Below, piece by piece: positions 43,889 through 56,800 of a stretch of 64,000 bases of DNA (its first letter is position 1; the number at the start of each line of letters is the position of its first letter). The notes below the pieces were generated by a model. That model was not told the DNA's origin. It saw only the letters and a program-made list of their open reading frames with translations, and ran no database searches. A program made the translations under genes and the position numbers. This stretch comes from Stereum hirsutum FP-91666 SS1 (lineage: Eukaryota; Basidiomycota; Agaricomycetes; Russulales; Stereaceae), in assembly GCF_000264905.1 (NCBI RefSeq), contig NW_006763139.1, positions 321,949 through 385,948 of the forward strand, in the 5' to 3' direction.

Positions 43889-46800
43889 CTAGGGAATGAA
43901 GTTACGAGGACCATACACAGGCAATCCTTCAATTTCGGACGGTATAGTGCCTGACTGATCCTCTTCGTCGGGAGTGTAACACTCCGTCCATGACGTCCCG
44001 TACTTGAAGCGCGAAAAGTCAAGATAGATAGCATCTGCGCCGAGGATGAGTCGTGTGCGAGGTGTCATAAGACTATGCCTAGCATGATACGGCACCCATA
44101 GGATTATTTCGCCCTGAGCATTCATGATATATCCCTCGTCGAGACGACGCGACCACCGATGCCCAAGTTGAAGATGGAATGTCCAAGACAAAAGGGAGGT
44201 GTCGTGAATGCGTATATCACTTCGGATCTCATGAGTGGCATTGACGGTGTCTACCATCTCGATCGGAGCATCCCAGAGTCGTATAGTTCCATCCCTTGCT
44301 TGCGATACAATTGTCCGGCCATCTGTGGTCACAGCTATCGACGTGATTGCCTCATCATGGCCCTCCAGAGGCTCGCAGAAAAGTGTACCTGTGGCGACGT
44401 CCCAGACCCGCAGAGCTCGATCTTTTGATCCAGATATTATCATGGTTCCCTGTGCGGAGAAAGCGATGGAGTATACAGGACCGGTATGGCCCTCCAACAA
44501 ATTGCCTCGGGGTTGATGGGTGTGTGCATCCCAAATTCGAATACTGCGGTCGAGTGATCCAGACGCAAGAATATGTCCGTCAGGAGAGACAGCCACTGAA
44601 GTTACAGCACTCTCATGCCCTTCAAGTGATACACTAAGCACCTCTTGGGCATTCAAAGACCAAACTCGAACTGTCCCGTCGTCACCTCCAGAAACAATCA
44701 TCTCAGCCTGGGAAGAGAATGCGATGCAATTGATTGTATCAGTATGGCCGACCAGAAGGGGTCCTGAAACCTCTCCCTCGTCCATGTTGATGATTTCTAT
44801 AGCGTGTGTTAAAGTAGGACATGCTACTCTCTTTCCATCAGGGGATATCGCAATGACATTATTCCACCCACTGCGTTTCAATGGTAAACCCAAGGGCTTT
44901 ATTTCGTTGGCATCCCACATCCGCAATGTTTTGTCCGGAGAGCCTGAGACGATCATGGTCCCGTCAGGTGAGAATGCAAGACATTCTACAGCTCTACGAT
45001 GTCCCTCGACAGAGGGGCATAGTGGATGCCCGCTATGTGCATCCCAAAGACGAATTCGGCCGTCATTGGAGCCCGAAACAATGATTTTGCCATTAGGCGC
45101 AATTGCCACAGAGCAAATCGCGCCCGCGTATGGGGTTCGCATTCTACTCGGAATGGTAGAACCACAGAAAGCAACAGTATTTTGGAAGAGAGGTCGAAAT
45201 ATCCTCTTGATGCCGCAATTATCTTGCAAAGATGGCAGGAGTGAAATGTAGATATGTTCACATCCCGGAAGAAATGTGGAGGGCATTCCAGAACCTCTAT
45301 ATCTATCAGACTTGATGAAGTCGAACATAGCTAAAGCCATGCGGATAAATCGTATAAGCTTGTTGTCCAACTGAATCATCATAAAAAAGTTCAGTAAATT
45401 TTCCAAAAGGACGAGTAGTATCTGAAACATACGAACATTCTGGATGCCGAGGACCCGCAACAGATCCTGTTCAACAACATTCCATTGATTGTCAAAGGAG
45501 ATTTCTAGCCAGTAAAGAAACTTTGTGTGAAGGAATCCCAAGATATCATCAGAACGTAGTTGTGGTGTCAATAACATCGAAAAATGGTGCGGCCAGTTCC
45601 AACATGCATAAAGCAGAGCCGGATGCATATGACTGTATGTTTTGGACACATACGGTAACGCATGCGAAGAGACGGAGCCCGAGACATTGAAGCAGAGTTG
45701 AGAGTTCAGCAGATCAAGACATCGTATCAAAAGATACTCGTGTGCATAGCCTGCGTCAACATACCATGCCTCTCCTCCAGAGCGGCTCGAATCTGTAAGA
45801 TAATCGCCAAATGAAGCATGGAATACATGTATGATCTCGTTTTTTCTAGATGGTGTGTCATTCGTAGCTGGAGCGAGTAAGTGGTGTTCGTTATCTTCTT
45901 TAGTTGACGGAACATGTAGCACGGAGTGCAACGACGACAACGATGTCCGTATGCAGGAATTGCTTATCCCCAGTAGCCTGGAAGCGTCATTGACAGTGAA
46001 TTCCTTTCGGCCATATATGATACAACAGAGAACACATTTCATGTCTGCAATTTCTGTATCGTCCTGCTGGATCATTGCCTCATTCATAATACGGAAATAA
46101 TGTTCATCGAGATGCTGTCCAGCCTTTTTTGATGGTCTTAGTCCGATTAGTAGGTTGTCCAACCGGCTTTTCGGATCCCCTGTGGCGCCCATGATGTACT
46201 CACAAGTGGTGAACGCATATATGAAAAGTCCGTTCGCACGGTGTACGAGATCTTCGAGTCGGGTCATGATCTTGCCATGAGCTGATGGGCTTTGTCCATC
46301 TAGCATCCGCCGAGGAAGGGTTGCTAGACGCTGACGGTAGTAACGCTCGATATCGGCTGAGATCAAAGACTTCTCTATGTCGTGAAGTCTAAGCACAGAA
46401 TGCAGAGGTGAATGAGAATCCGCAAATTTAGCACGGATACGGGCCTCCGGTCGGCTGGTCAGGAAGAACTTCACATGGCATGAGGAAGCTTTTTTCAGAA
46501 TGATATCGATCAAGATTGAAGTGACATCTGCATCCTCGCACTCATCCAATGCGTCAATAACAAGCACGGGTATCGGCATATCTGGCCTGAAAGCCCGCTG
46601 CAGTGGTTTTTCGAACAGTATTTCGAACTGAGGAGTTAACGAAAACGCGGCCGCATCACGATCCTTTACGAGAAGATCCGTCAATGATTCGGCGAAGGCA
46701 GGAAATGTGCGAGAGCAGGAAACCGCCAGCGAGGGAAATATACGTCGCGCGGATCTGCGTGCTGCAGAGCCAGTGCGCCAACAGAAAAAGCTTCCCGCTA

Positions 46801-47809
46801 GAATACCCTTAGAGTCCAAGATGCGACAGAAGCTTTCTGTGATGGTGGTCTTCCCAGTGCCGGCCATTCCATCCAACCAAAAAATGGCTGGACTGCTGCG
46901 GTCTAACGCCCAAGCAACTATGTCGTTCAAGAGCGCCTCTCGGGTGCCTTCCATGCAAGTTGTCCGATCGCCCCGGTCGAATTCAGCATCTGGTACATGC
47001 TGAAGCCTGTCTAGTAAAGCTGCGCGAGGGGTTACAGAGAAAATCTTGCTAGATCAAGAGTATAGGTCGACTCACCATCGCGTGCTGCTTGATTTACGGC
47101 ATTCTCGGTGCTTATCGATGTATGCATCTGCTCAAGAGCCATCGTCAGAATTAAACTGGGGACGAAGAAGGCATGAATGCGCACGGTAAACACATCAATA
47201 AGGAAGGAGATGTCACGAAACGCTCTCACGATATCTTGACCGTCTCCTGACGCTTCAAGTATTCGCCGCAGCAACCCGCGTTGTTTCTTCGCATCAATCA
47301 TGGCGGTATGGCCATCAATAGCCCTGTGACGGGGTAAGGAAGGAAGGAGTGGTCCAGAAGGGTAGAGCTGCTTACTTCGCAAGAGCCTCTAAGCGTTGAC
47401 CGATGTGGGGCGGTACACCGTTAGCATAACGGGTGAGGATGCCGCTCAACGCCTCAATTTTACTGGCAATAGCGATGAGTTCTTCATGCGCATCCTTGAT
47501 TTTCTGTTTGAAGGTCTATTCGTCACATTTATGAGTTGGTCATTGAGGATGGTCACCCACCTCCACGTATTCCATAACGCCCAAGAGACATCCTACAGCT
47601 CCCTTGAGAGGCAGACACATATCGGAGCAACGTTCGACGATCTTCAAGCTCTCTCGAAGAGCACCCCATCCTGCATCGAATTTCTTTCTAGAAGGCTGGA
47701 CGTTAGCGCCTGCAGGTACGCTGGCTACGGTCGACGGTTGTGGTGTTCGTGGTCGACGTCCTAAGATACTCCGGATAGGATTCTGAGGTGGGCGCGCATT
47801 CTGAGACAT
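43889..47809 (-). CDS. NACHT-WD40 receptor (NLR-like) with N-terminal helical bundle
   Basis: Exons 47561..47809, 47376..47515, 47076..47323 and 43889..47019 give 1255 aa with closed phases. After a basic, Pro-rich start, residues about 45-212 are all helical (WGALRESLKIVERCSDMCLP, LLRRILEASGDGQDIVRAF), the type of bundle placed in front of fungal NLRs and resembling MLKL-type domains. The NACHT NTPase has Walker A GMAGTGKTT (about 263-271), Walker B PVLVIDALDE (about 364-373) and the downstream FLTSRPE. The C-terminal part has seven WD40 repeats (from about residue 865; e.g. GHESAVTSVAVSPDGHILAS), one of them degenerate, enough for one propeller, then a tail of about 120 residues. Such proteins are fungal STAND receptors in non-self recognition and regulated cell death. 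The WD repeats here are not near-identical, unlike those in the rapidly evolving HET-E type. Confidence 0.88.
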
Positions 47810-48342
47810 GACCGTAGATACTGGGTGTGTGAGGGACGAGGCAAGGAAGGGTTGAGGGGAAAGGGGTGAGGAGGGGGGCGGAAGAGATAGCGAATCATTA
47901 TATATGTGTATTTGGGGCAGTGCATGTGGATTGTTCCGCGCTGACTATTTTTACCGACGACCTGTCAGGACCCCAAAGTCCCACTGGTATGGGTAGAGGT
48001 GACCAAATACACTGCACTTTTGATGGAGTGGGAACGATGACGAGGATGTGATTCCAGTCGCATCTTCATCATACTGTGCTTCAGCCCATGTTCATGGAGG
48101 CAGCGTCTACCACACCGCACGCACACAGAGCGTACTATTTGTCATTTACAGATAACAACCGACTGATTTCGAAGCTCCGTCAAATGTAAGCATGCAAGTA
48201 TATCGAAAGATGTGAAGAAATATATTATGACCGACCAAATCTAAATTATCGTAGCACTGGCGTGACTGTGAACCCAAAAGCAATCTAGAAAGAATCATCA
48301 TCCTGCTTTTTGTCGTAAAACCCTCACCGATCATATCATCCA
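47810..48342. other. intergenic, promoter of the NACHT-WD40 gene
   Basis: About 530 bp; no further feature recognised. Confidence 0.4.
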
Positions 48343-50964
48343 TCAACTCCTCGTGTCGGCCGAGTCCTGAGAAATACTCTTTTCATTCAGAGGCTCATGA
48401 CGTTCATTTTCTTCGTCTCCCATTTTCTCGTCCTCTTCTGGTACGTGTCCCACGATCCCTACGCCACGGAGGAAGAGCGACAGCACCATACCTGAGAGTG
48501 TTTCAAACGCACACACACATACCCGTTAGTAGGCTGCGCCGAGCCTTCGCTCGCATGATTATATCGAAGTAAACGGTCGAACGCACCAAGTATCCCAAAC
48601 CCAAACGCAGTCCATTCCGCCGCCTGATACGCCTTCAGCTGCGCAGGCTTTGGCGCATTAGTTCCTGAAGTATCTATCGTGACACCGAGCAAGGAGGATT
48701 GTGTGGCGAGGACGCGGTCGTAGACTATTGTTGTTACGGCGAGGCCGAGAGCTGTGCCAAGCTGTGGAGTGCGCGAGTGAATTAATAAGGTTGCGTGGGA
48801 GAAGGATATGTGTACAGTGTGTATGGTTACAAAGGCAGTGGAAGTAGAAGCAAGGCAGTGAAGAGACGAACTTGGGTCATAGTTTGGAAGAGCGCGCCTG
48901 CGACGGATTGTTCATGTGGAAGGGAGACTTTGGCGATGAAGAGTGCTATATAGATATACCATGTAATGAGCATTCCTGGCACACAGCGACAGCGCTATAA
49001 TGAACGTACATCCTGCAGCGAACACGAAATCTGCTCCCTATTGACGTGGTCATGGTCGAAAGAGATTATGCGTCAGTATAGAAATAAAAGTGATCTGGAC
49101 TCAACGAAGCGAGACACGCACAAAGACGGAAAGAATTGCGGCGGGGAACCCGAAGGCCCAGTACGGCGCATCGGGGTTGATCATCGCAAAGAACACGTTC
49201 GAGAAACTCGTCAGCAGCGTCCCGAACACTGAGCCAAACGAATCAGTGTGTCAGTCATTGACAGTAATATAGCAACAGGTGTTCCGGACAGCAAACATAC
49301 CAATAATGTACAACACGTCCACACGCCCGATAATCAGGGCGATGATCCCGTTACAAACAACACCGGTGATAAACATAGGCAGCATCCGGACCATGGTTAA
49401 GATTGGAGAAAGGTCCGCATAGTTTTGGTAGTACAACTGTTATACCAACCCATCCAAAATCAATCATCATCTCCAAACTGTCTGCAACATGTAAGTTATA
49501 CGTTTTGATGGTACATACCTGAACCCAAAACGTCCAAGACATGAAACTGCACCAATTAACGCACGCAATGAGCTGCATAATCGCGAACTTTCCGTTTGCG
49601 CGCTTCCACATAGACATCTTCAGAAGAGGCGGGGGCGTCCATTTTGAGTGAGCTCGGGCCAGAGGGTTCGTTGGGTCTGCTTGGACGCGTTCGAGGTAGA
49701 GTTGCCAGAGCACGAAGAGGACCATGAAGGCGACCCCAAGAACTAGGAGGGTGATGATGTCTATAAAAGTATGATGTGGAAGGTTGGGAAGTCAGCGGGT
49801 CAACAGTGAGACGGGTCATCGAGGAGAAGGGGCGGCACGCACAAGATGTGGCCCATTGGTTGGGAGCGATCTCGCCATCGCTCAGCACGAAAACGATCAG
49901 GACAAGTCCAGCCGTAACCAAGAATGCGCCCAACCAATCCACACGCTTATCGACCTCAGTGGAGACATGATCAGGCGGAATACTGTAGAATCCAGCGGCC
50001 ATGGCAAGGAGACAAAGACCAGACGTGAGGTAGAACGTCGAGCGCCATGTTGGTCTGTAGATTCGGATGCCAAGGTGAGCACAAAACGGTTCATAAAACA
50101 TGATATGTGACTGAAGGGAAATGTCTGACACACTTGGACAGTTGTGTGAGAATACCACCGAGAGCCATACCTACTGCTGCGCCGACTGGAGCACCAGCAG
50201 AAAAGGTCGCGAATGCGAGAGACCGAGTGCGTGAAGGCGGGAAGGCATGTGCCAGTATACCCAGCTATATTGACAGTAAGTGTGATCGTGAGTAAGAAGG
50301 GTAAGACGACAGAGAGGAGAAAAGATGATAATACCGATGCTGGAACAATCGCTGCTCCTCCAATACCTTGAAGTCCACGAAGGACGTCGACAGTAATCTC
50401 ATCTGAAGCCCATTCCTGGAATGGTCAGAACGAAGAGGACATGGCAGCAGAAGGCTTACCTTGAGCAAAGCCACAACCGAGAGAAAATACGAGCATCCAT
50501 AAAAAGCCAAGCAGCCAAACTGTCTTCCTTCCGTGAAGATCCGCAATCCGACCCAAAAATATAAGGAGACATCCCTGCAAGGAAATTCAGACGCTGAATG
50601 ATGCGAATACGAACGAGAGACGTACCGAGCTGAGTGAGTAACTAGATATTAGCCACTGTAGATTGTTCTCTGCAATGCTAAGTTCACGACCGATTGTGGG
50701 CAACGCCACAGAGACGGAGGTATTGTTTACGGTCTATACCGGCGCCACATCAAAGAACTTGAGAAATGAGAAAACCTTCAGGATTCAGGGACCCACATTG
50801 ATCAGCATAGCAGACGTGCATGCAGCAATAAGACAAACGGCTTTGGCAGTTCCCATCGTCGGGGTAGGTTGTAACGCCTCCATCTTCGTACCCGCTGGCA
50901 GCTTCTCCTCTGCCCCTTCACGCCCACCGGCTGATTTGACAACACTGGGGACCTCGACCGACAT
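48343..50964 (-). CDS. MFS drug/metabolite transporter
   Basis: Proton-coupled plasma-membrane transporter of the major facilitator superfamily; substrate unknown. Many short exons from MSVEVPSVVK at 50964 to a stop at 48343..48345. Recognisable pieces in order: TVNNTSVSVALPTIGRELSI; motif A as LGRIADLHGRKTVWLLGFLW; DEITVDVLRGLQGIGGAAIV; FPPSRTRSLAFATFSAGAPV; WRSTFYLTSGLCLLAMAAGF; SDGEIAPNQWAT; FVLWQLYLERVQADPTNPLA; ALIIGRVDVLYIIG; and a charged C-terminal tail (EEDEKMGDEENERHEPLNEK). The exon between motif A and the AIVPAS segment needs the acceptor gggcttcag to keep frame. The order fits the 14-TM drug-resistance type. It is divergent from the co-chaperone gene, 330 bp away. Confidence 0.83.
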
Positions 50965-51293
50965 GATTCAGGCCTGAAGGACTGAGACCCGGCGTCGATG
51001 GTGTTGGTATAGAGCAAGAAGCATTAGCTAAATCAAACCTCATTTTATAATGTCTGGCGGCCGAAACTCGCACCATTGCCCATGCCTGCGGCGAGTCGAA
51101 GACGGTGAATAATCATGAATAATCGGGTTTTAGTGGAGAAAAGTCCGGCACGTGATGGGAACAACATACCCTTTCTGAACCAGCAACGTGGCATCTCGAA
51201 CTTGGTTCGTTTCGAACAACTCATTCTTCAACTCGACTTGCTGGCATCCTCATCGCTTCTCTTCACTTTCTTTTCTGTCTTTGCCGGACTAGG
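50965..51293. other. divergent promoter region
   Basis: About 330 bp shared by the MFS transporter and the DnaJ/TPR gene. No unfolded-protein-response element was recognised by eye. Confidence 0.4.
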
Positions 51294-53471
51294 ATGCCCA
51301 CAACGATAGTGGCTCTTTGCGGTCTCTTTCTGTTCTCATTTGTAACATGTATAGCCGCGGATCCAAACGCAGGAGGGGCTCTGTACCCACCAGGATTATT
51401 GCCGCTCATTAACACTGCGAATGCATTGTTGTCTGCAGGACAGTTCAGCGACGCCGTCAAAGCCTATAGTGAAGCGATAGGTGCGTCCTATTTATGGTTC
51501 TTTATATGTATAATGCTCCCACACCAACCCCCGAGCGAAGATTTATCGCCAACAGATGCCTCATTGTACTACAAGCGCGCCACAGCGCAGTTCTCCCTTA
51601 ATCGCTACGCCAATGCTCTCACAGACTTCGACCAAGTTCTCAATCTTACATCCGACAGCTTCGACAGAGCACACCTCATGAAGGCGAAAGTTCACGCAAA
51701 GGAAGGCCGGTGGGCCGACGCCCGTGATTCGCTTCGCAAATTCTCAGCGAAGGTCAAGAACGACAACGATGCGATGGCGCTTTTGCTTGATGTTTCAGAT
51801 GGAGAAGCAGCGGCTAAGAAGGTTGTGCAGGCAGCGAAGGCGAAGCTGTGGACGGCGTGTGAGGAGGCTGCGACGGAGGCTTTGAGGACAGCTTCGCATT
51901 CGGTGACCATCAGGCAACAAAGAGCGTACTGTGCGATTGCTGCTGGAGATTTCGAACAGGCTGTTGGAGATCTAACGTGAGTCCGTCCTTCTACCCTATT
52001 CCCGCCTGTGAGGGGTCTGCGCGACTAGGCTTCGTGTGTCCACACTCCTATACGGTGCTGTGGCGTAGTGCGCAGTCGTACCACAACGACCTTGGTTCAA
52101 TGCTTAGTGACTGTCATACTTGAGTGTAATGAGACGGCAAGCTGGATGATATCGTCGATTTATCATTCCTTGTGTCTCTGTACCGTGCGCATTTGACCAG
52201 TCGCAAATTGTTGCAACACAGAGAGCGGGATCGTTTGCATGATCCAGTCACCATCTCCACGTCTTTAGCGAGCGGTCATGTCCATGGCTATTTCCCGTCT
52301 ACAATATCATAACAACCCCCGTGTTTCTTGTTCGCTAACACACTACACCAACAGCCGTCTTAGCCATATAACATCGCCATCAACCGCTGCGTTCATGCGC
52401 ATATTCCGCCTCTCTTACTTCTACATGCCCGCCTCCACAACCCCAATGTCCACACTAAAGCAATGCCTCCATTACGACCCCGACTCAAAACCCTGTCTCA
52501 CCGCTCACCGCCTCGTCAAAGCTCTCGACAAATCCTTCAAGAAACTCGACACACTCATGTCCTCCGAATCCTGGCGGGCCCTCATCGACTTCCTTCTCGG
52601 CACCGACGCGGACCACAAGACCGGTCTCCTCGGAACGTACGACGACGCGCTAGACGTTCATGGCTCACCTGCGTTGTTGGAGCTGCCATCGAATGTGCTG
52701 GTAGCGAGACCGCAGAGGACCAGTCCGAGGAGACAAGAGATGTTGAGGGCGCTATGTCGATCGTATTTGCAGCTTGGACAGGCGAGGGCTGGGGAAAGGT
52801 GGTGTGACGAGTTGTTGGGTATGTTGGGTGCTGACAAGGATATCGATGGGTTACTTGGGAAGGGAGAGGCGTTACTTGTGAGAGAGGAGTGGGAGGAGGC
52901 TGTAAGAGTGTTCCAGGCGGCTATGGACGCGAGCGGCAATGGCAATCGCGAGGTAAGCCGTGCTTTCGATTGTTCTGTGAATGAACGCTGAAGGATTCTG
53001 GGATGTAGATACATTCAAAGCTGCAGAGGGCACAGAAGTTGCTCAAGCAGTCAAAGCAGAAAGATTATTACAAGGTGCTCGGAGTATCCCGCGACGCTGA
53101 TGAGAAGACCATCAAGAAAGCCTAGTACGTCCCACTCGCGTCTCGTGTCCCGCTCTCCCCCTGTCCTGCCTCTTCTCACATCCTTCTCTCCACTTAGCCG
53201 CAAAGCCGTCATGAAAGCACACCCGGACAAGGGCGGCTCCGAAACGAAGATGGCGGCCGTTAACGAAGCCTACGAGACCCTCACCGACCCCGAAAAACGA
53301 TCCCGATTCGACCAGGGCGATGATCCTAACGATCCTACAGCGGGTCAGGGCGGCAGTCCATTTGGAGGGTTCGGAGGGGGCGGCGGACATCCGTTCTCGC
53401 AGTTCTTCCAGCAGGCCGGTAGTGGTGGTGGCGGATTCCAGTTCCACTTTGGAGGGCAGAGGGGGCGGTGA
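51294..53471 (+). CDS. ER-lumenal TPR/DnaJ co-chaperone (DNAJC3/P58IPK type)
   Basis: Exons 51294..51480, 51541..51976, 52355..52952, 53009..53124 and 53198..53471 give 536 aa with closed phases. The signal peptide is MPTTIVALCGLFLFSFVTCI then AADP. TPR helices follow (INTANALLSAGQFSDAVKAY, ASLYYKRATAQFSLNRYANA and later units in exon 3). The J domain is DYYKVLGVSRDADEKTIKKA, then YRKAVMKAHPDKGGS with the essential HPD near residue 456. The C-terminus is Gly/Phe rich (FGGFGGGGGHPFSQFF). In the family the TPRs bind misfolded clients and the J domain stimulates the ER Hsp70 BiP. No KDEL-type signal is seen at the C-terminus (GGQRGR). Confidence 0.9.
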
Positions 53472-54578
53472 GATATTGGACAGGACGGGTGGCGTGTGGC
53501 GTGCGACATGGGGAGGCGGGGAAGGTGGGCTGGTATCGGTGGCGGAGTCGGACGTTGTGGTTGGCTTTCCGAGTTGCGTGTATTATTTGTTTTTGTTTTG
53601 GCCTTGCTTTTGTCTTTTTGCTTGTATTTGTGCATGCCTTCTCCCTCGCATATCATGGTGCTCTTCATGGAACGCTCATCGAAGGATATCTCGGTCAAGT
53701 GCCTGACGAAGTCTCAAGCTGCAGAGTTCTGTTGCGACCACGGCCTGCTGCAGCGCTACGGCTTTATGGGGAGGAATCTATGTAACATGGTAGAGCCGAA
53801 CGATTGATTGCTTGTCAGTGCATTTCTCCGTCCTCTTCGATTCAAATGATTCTTAGTCTTCATGGCGGCATTGATCCTAGGTTATAGGCACTACTTGACG
53901 CTTGACGATCTTACTGCTCTCGTCGTTCTTCCTCCGTCTGGCAGCATTGCCCTAACAGTCGGGCCACACTGATGCGAAATCCAAATGCGTGACGAAGCCT
54001 CGTCAATGTCAAGCCAGGCCTGGGTTTTCGCCGTTCGACCATAGTGTTGTGACCGCTCATGTCGCCGACTTTATGGGATCCCTTTGTATAAGTCCAACCT
54101 TGTGAAGTTCGTATTGGTACAAATATACACAGGTCCTGTTGTTGTGGTGCTGAATATGTTCCCCGTTGCTCTCGTCGCCCAGCTTGGCTCAGTACGTACA
54201 AAATCGAGCGCCGTTCTCGTCACCTACACGTGTCGATGCAGGGTCCCAAATTCAACAACGAGCACCTACCGCTCTCACCCAACACTCATCGCGAGGAGGA
54301 GTCCTTTGATCGTTTTTTTTTCTTTCACGCTTTTTCAGCCCATCTGTCAGTCGATTTATTCGTAGATTTCTTCGCAGTAATGACGTCGCTCACAGGTTGA
54401 TCGTAGGAAACAACCAACTGCGAAGTCCTTGTTTGACAAGTTTTTCTTGGTGCGCATTGCACGAGCTTGTCTTCTACTGAGTATGCTCAGCAGTCCTTGC
54501 CTCATAGATATTCTCGCCGACCCTCTCTCGGTCGCAATATTTCGCCATCGTTTCCTCAAACCATAAATTTTCAGAAGG
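53472..54578. other. 1.1 kb intergenic region
   Basis: Between two plus-strand genes. Open frames near 53500-53800 look like T/G-rich 3' UTR. No supported gene. Confidence 0.4.
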
Positions 54579-56209
54579 ATGGCATCCTCTCAGATCGCCG
54601 GGCCCCCAAAAATCAAGAAAAAGAGGATGACGGTGAGTCGACACATTGGTAGTTTCTTCGTTCCACCGTGCAGCTGTGTTTAACGTTCCTTCTGCAGTGT
54701 GCCGCTGCTCGGGCCCATAACTCCGCGTCCCTCATCATTCGAACCCTCAACTACTCTCATGAACCCTTGGCCCGTATCTTCGAGTTTTCTCTCATTCGCG
54801 GCCTCCCTCCCGGTACCAAACGCACGCGCTTCCAACGTGATTACTCGCACGTTCAGGAGTTGTGTCATGTCTGCCACGACTGGCGAACGGTAGCCAAGGG
54901 GCATCCACAACTTTGGGCGAAGTTCACTGTCGACATCGACAACACGGCCTTCGTTAAAACATCCATCATACATTCGAAAGACAGACCGCTCGACTTATTC
55001 CTTGCAGGCCCCAATGACGATACACTTCCTGCGATCGCCAAGTGCATTTCCCGCATCCGCCACATGACATTCATCGAGTCTTTTCCGCCGACAGTCCTGT
55101 GGCGATTCCTACTCCAATTAACACGCCCGGCGCCGCAACTGGAAACATTCGTTGTGAAGTTCGAGACGGAGTTTCTGGATGAGGACGACTATTATCCAAC
55201 CACCCTCCCCACATTGTTCCGTGAAACATCTCCTCTCCTTCGAGCGCTACACCTCGACTGGTTCCCAGACTGGCCCACAGGCATGTTCCGCAACCTAGTC
55301 AACATATCCTTGCAGTTCCAACCTGTCCATTCCCGCATGTCGTGTGCCCGCTTCCTCTCCTTTCTAGAACTTAACCCCCGGGTCGAGACCCTAGAGTTAA
55401 GTGATGCAGGTCCCGATCCTGAGGACGCAGCGACCTATTCGAGTAAACGGATAGTATCTCTCGATAAACTCAAGTTATTGATGGTCGAGCAGACCTCCGT
55501 CGATGTTTCGTCCATGATCATGACACATTGCCGCATACCCAACACCGCCATCCTTTCGCTCTTCGGAAACAGAACGCCGTCGACTCCCGATAGCGCTATC
55601 CTCTTAGATCTCTTATCCGACGATATTTCTCGCATGTCGGTTCTTCGTCAAGTCTCTGCCCTCGAGCTTTGTCACGGACTTTCGGGATCTATCGCACTTT
55701 GCGCCTTCCTTCCTGACGGTCAAACAGCGCCCTGCTTCCACTTCGACATTATACACAGCGACTACCAAACATCAGACTGTCATTTCTCGAAGTCCTTCGC
55801 TTCCATCCTCCACAAGTTTCCCCTGCACAATGTCAGAACACTCCGTCTGGGCCCCATCCATTCTGGATGTTCGTACCTCCCTTCCGCCGCTCAGTGGGCG
55901 GAGCTTTTCAATCGGCTCCCCTCCCTCGAGCGCCTCATCATCGAGAAAAGCGCTCCTCTTCGTGACATCCTCTCTGCCCTGGAATTCCATGTCAATGAGC
56001 CGACGCGTTGCCCAAGGCTGAGGTGGTTGACCTCCTCGTGCGATGCGGAATCAGCTTGCATTGTGGATTTTAGGAGGACTCGTGCCCATTATGGGTGCCC
56101 CATCACTCAGGTTGATAAAGTGAATAACACAGGATGGGGTCAAGTGACGAAGTGGCAGCTCCGCGTTCGAGATGCGACGCAAAAGATACATCGTCCATGG
56201 TTTGACTAG
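54579..56209 (+). CDS. F-box family protein
   Basis: Exons 54579..54632 and 54698..56209 give 521 aa. A short basic N-terminus (PPKIKKKRMT) precedes a region typical of Agaricomycete F-box proteins: NYSHEPLARIFEFSL, then VQELCHVCHDWRTVAKGHPQ and LWAKFTVDI. The rest is leucine-rich-like with repeated blocks (LRALHLDWFPDWP, NPRVETLELSDAGPDPED, LPSLERLIIEKSAPL). F-box proteins bring substrates to SCF ubiquitin ligases. The F-box is degenerate (ARIFEF where EIL.IF is usual). Target unknown; the family is large and variable in mushrooms. Confidence 0.8.
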
Positions 56210-56800
56210 ATTTTCATCGTCACTTCTTATCTGCACGGGTGAGCATCTCTCGAGTTCGTGAAGTGACCAATTCTGACCTCGCTGCATCTCACAGGTGACT
56301 CGCAAAACCGGCCAGTCGTCGAACGCAAGCTAAACCGCGAGGAGTTTCGCGAGAATTTATAAACTTTGATGTGACATTTTTCTCGTATGTTGTGTGCTCT
56401 TCTTTCTCTGTTATATTCTTCTGCTGGGGCGAGCTCTGCGTGATGGTCGTACGTGCACGTGACACCTCATGTTTAACTCCAAATCGTTTGTTTTGGCGAA
56501 ATCACAGCTGTTTGCTATTTTTGAAATTGCATACATTTTATTCACTATTAGACCAAGATTCCCACCTGTACAATAAATCCGTTCCGCCGCATGGTTTATT
56601 CTTCGTGATGATCCGCCTCGTTCGTGCTACCCTCAGTCTTCGGAAGAGCTTCTTGACGCAATGCAGCTCCGAGTCAAACTATACAGGCCGGTCCGTCGGG
56701 CCAAGCATTCTGTGAAAATCCCCGTTCAGATCCAATACATCCAGTCACTCTGATACAGTCCTTCGCTACGATTCGATTTCCATATGTTTCCTGTACATAC
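56210..56800. other. intergenic, no gene seen
   Basis: About 590 bp between convergent genes. No supported feature. Confidence 0.4.

Noticed and set aside
53496..53807. 103-codon ORF after the DnaJ gene
   Set aside because: T/G-rich sequence right after a stop codon, typical of 3' UTR.
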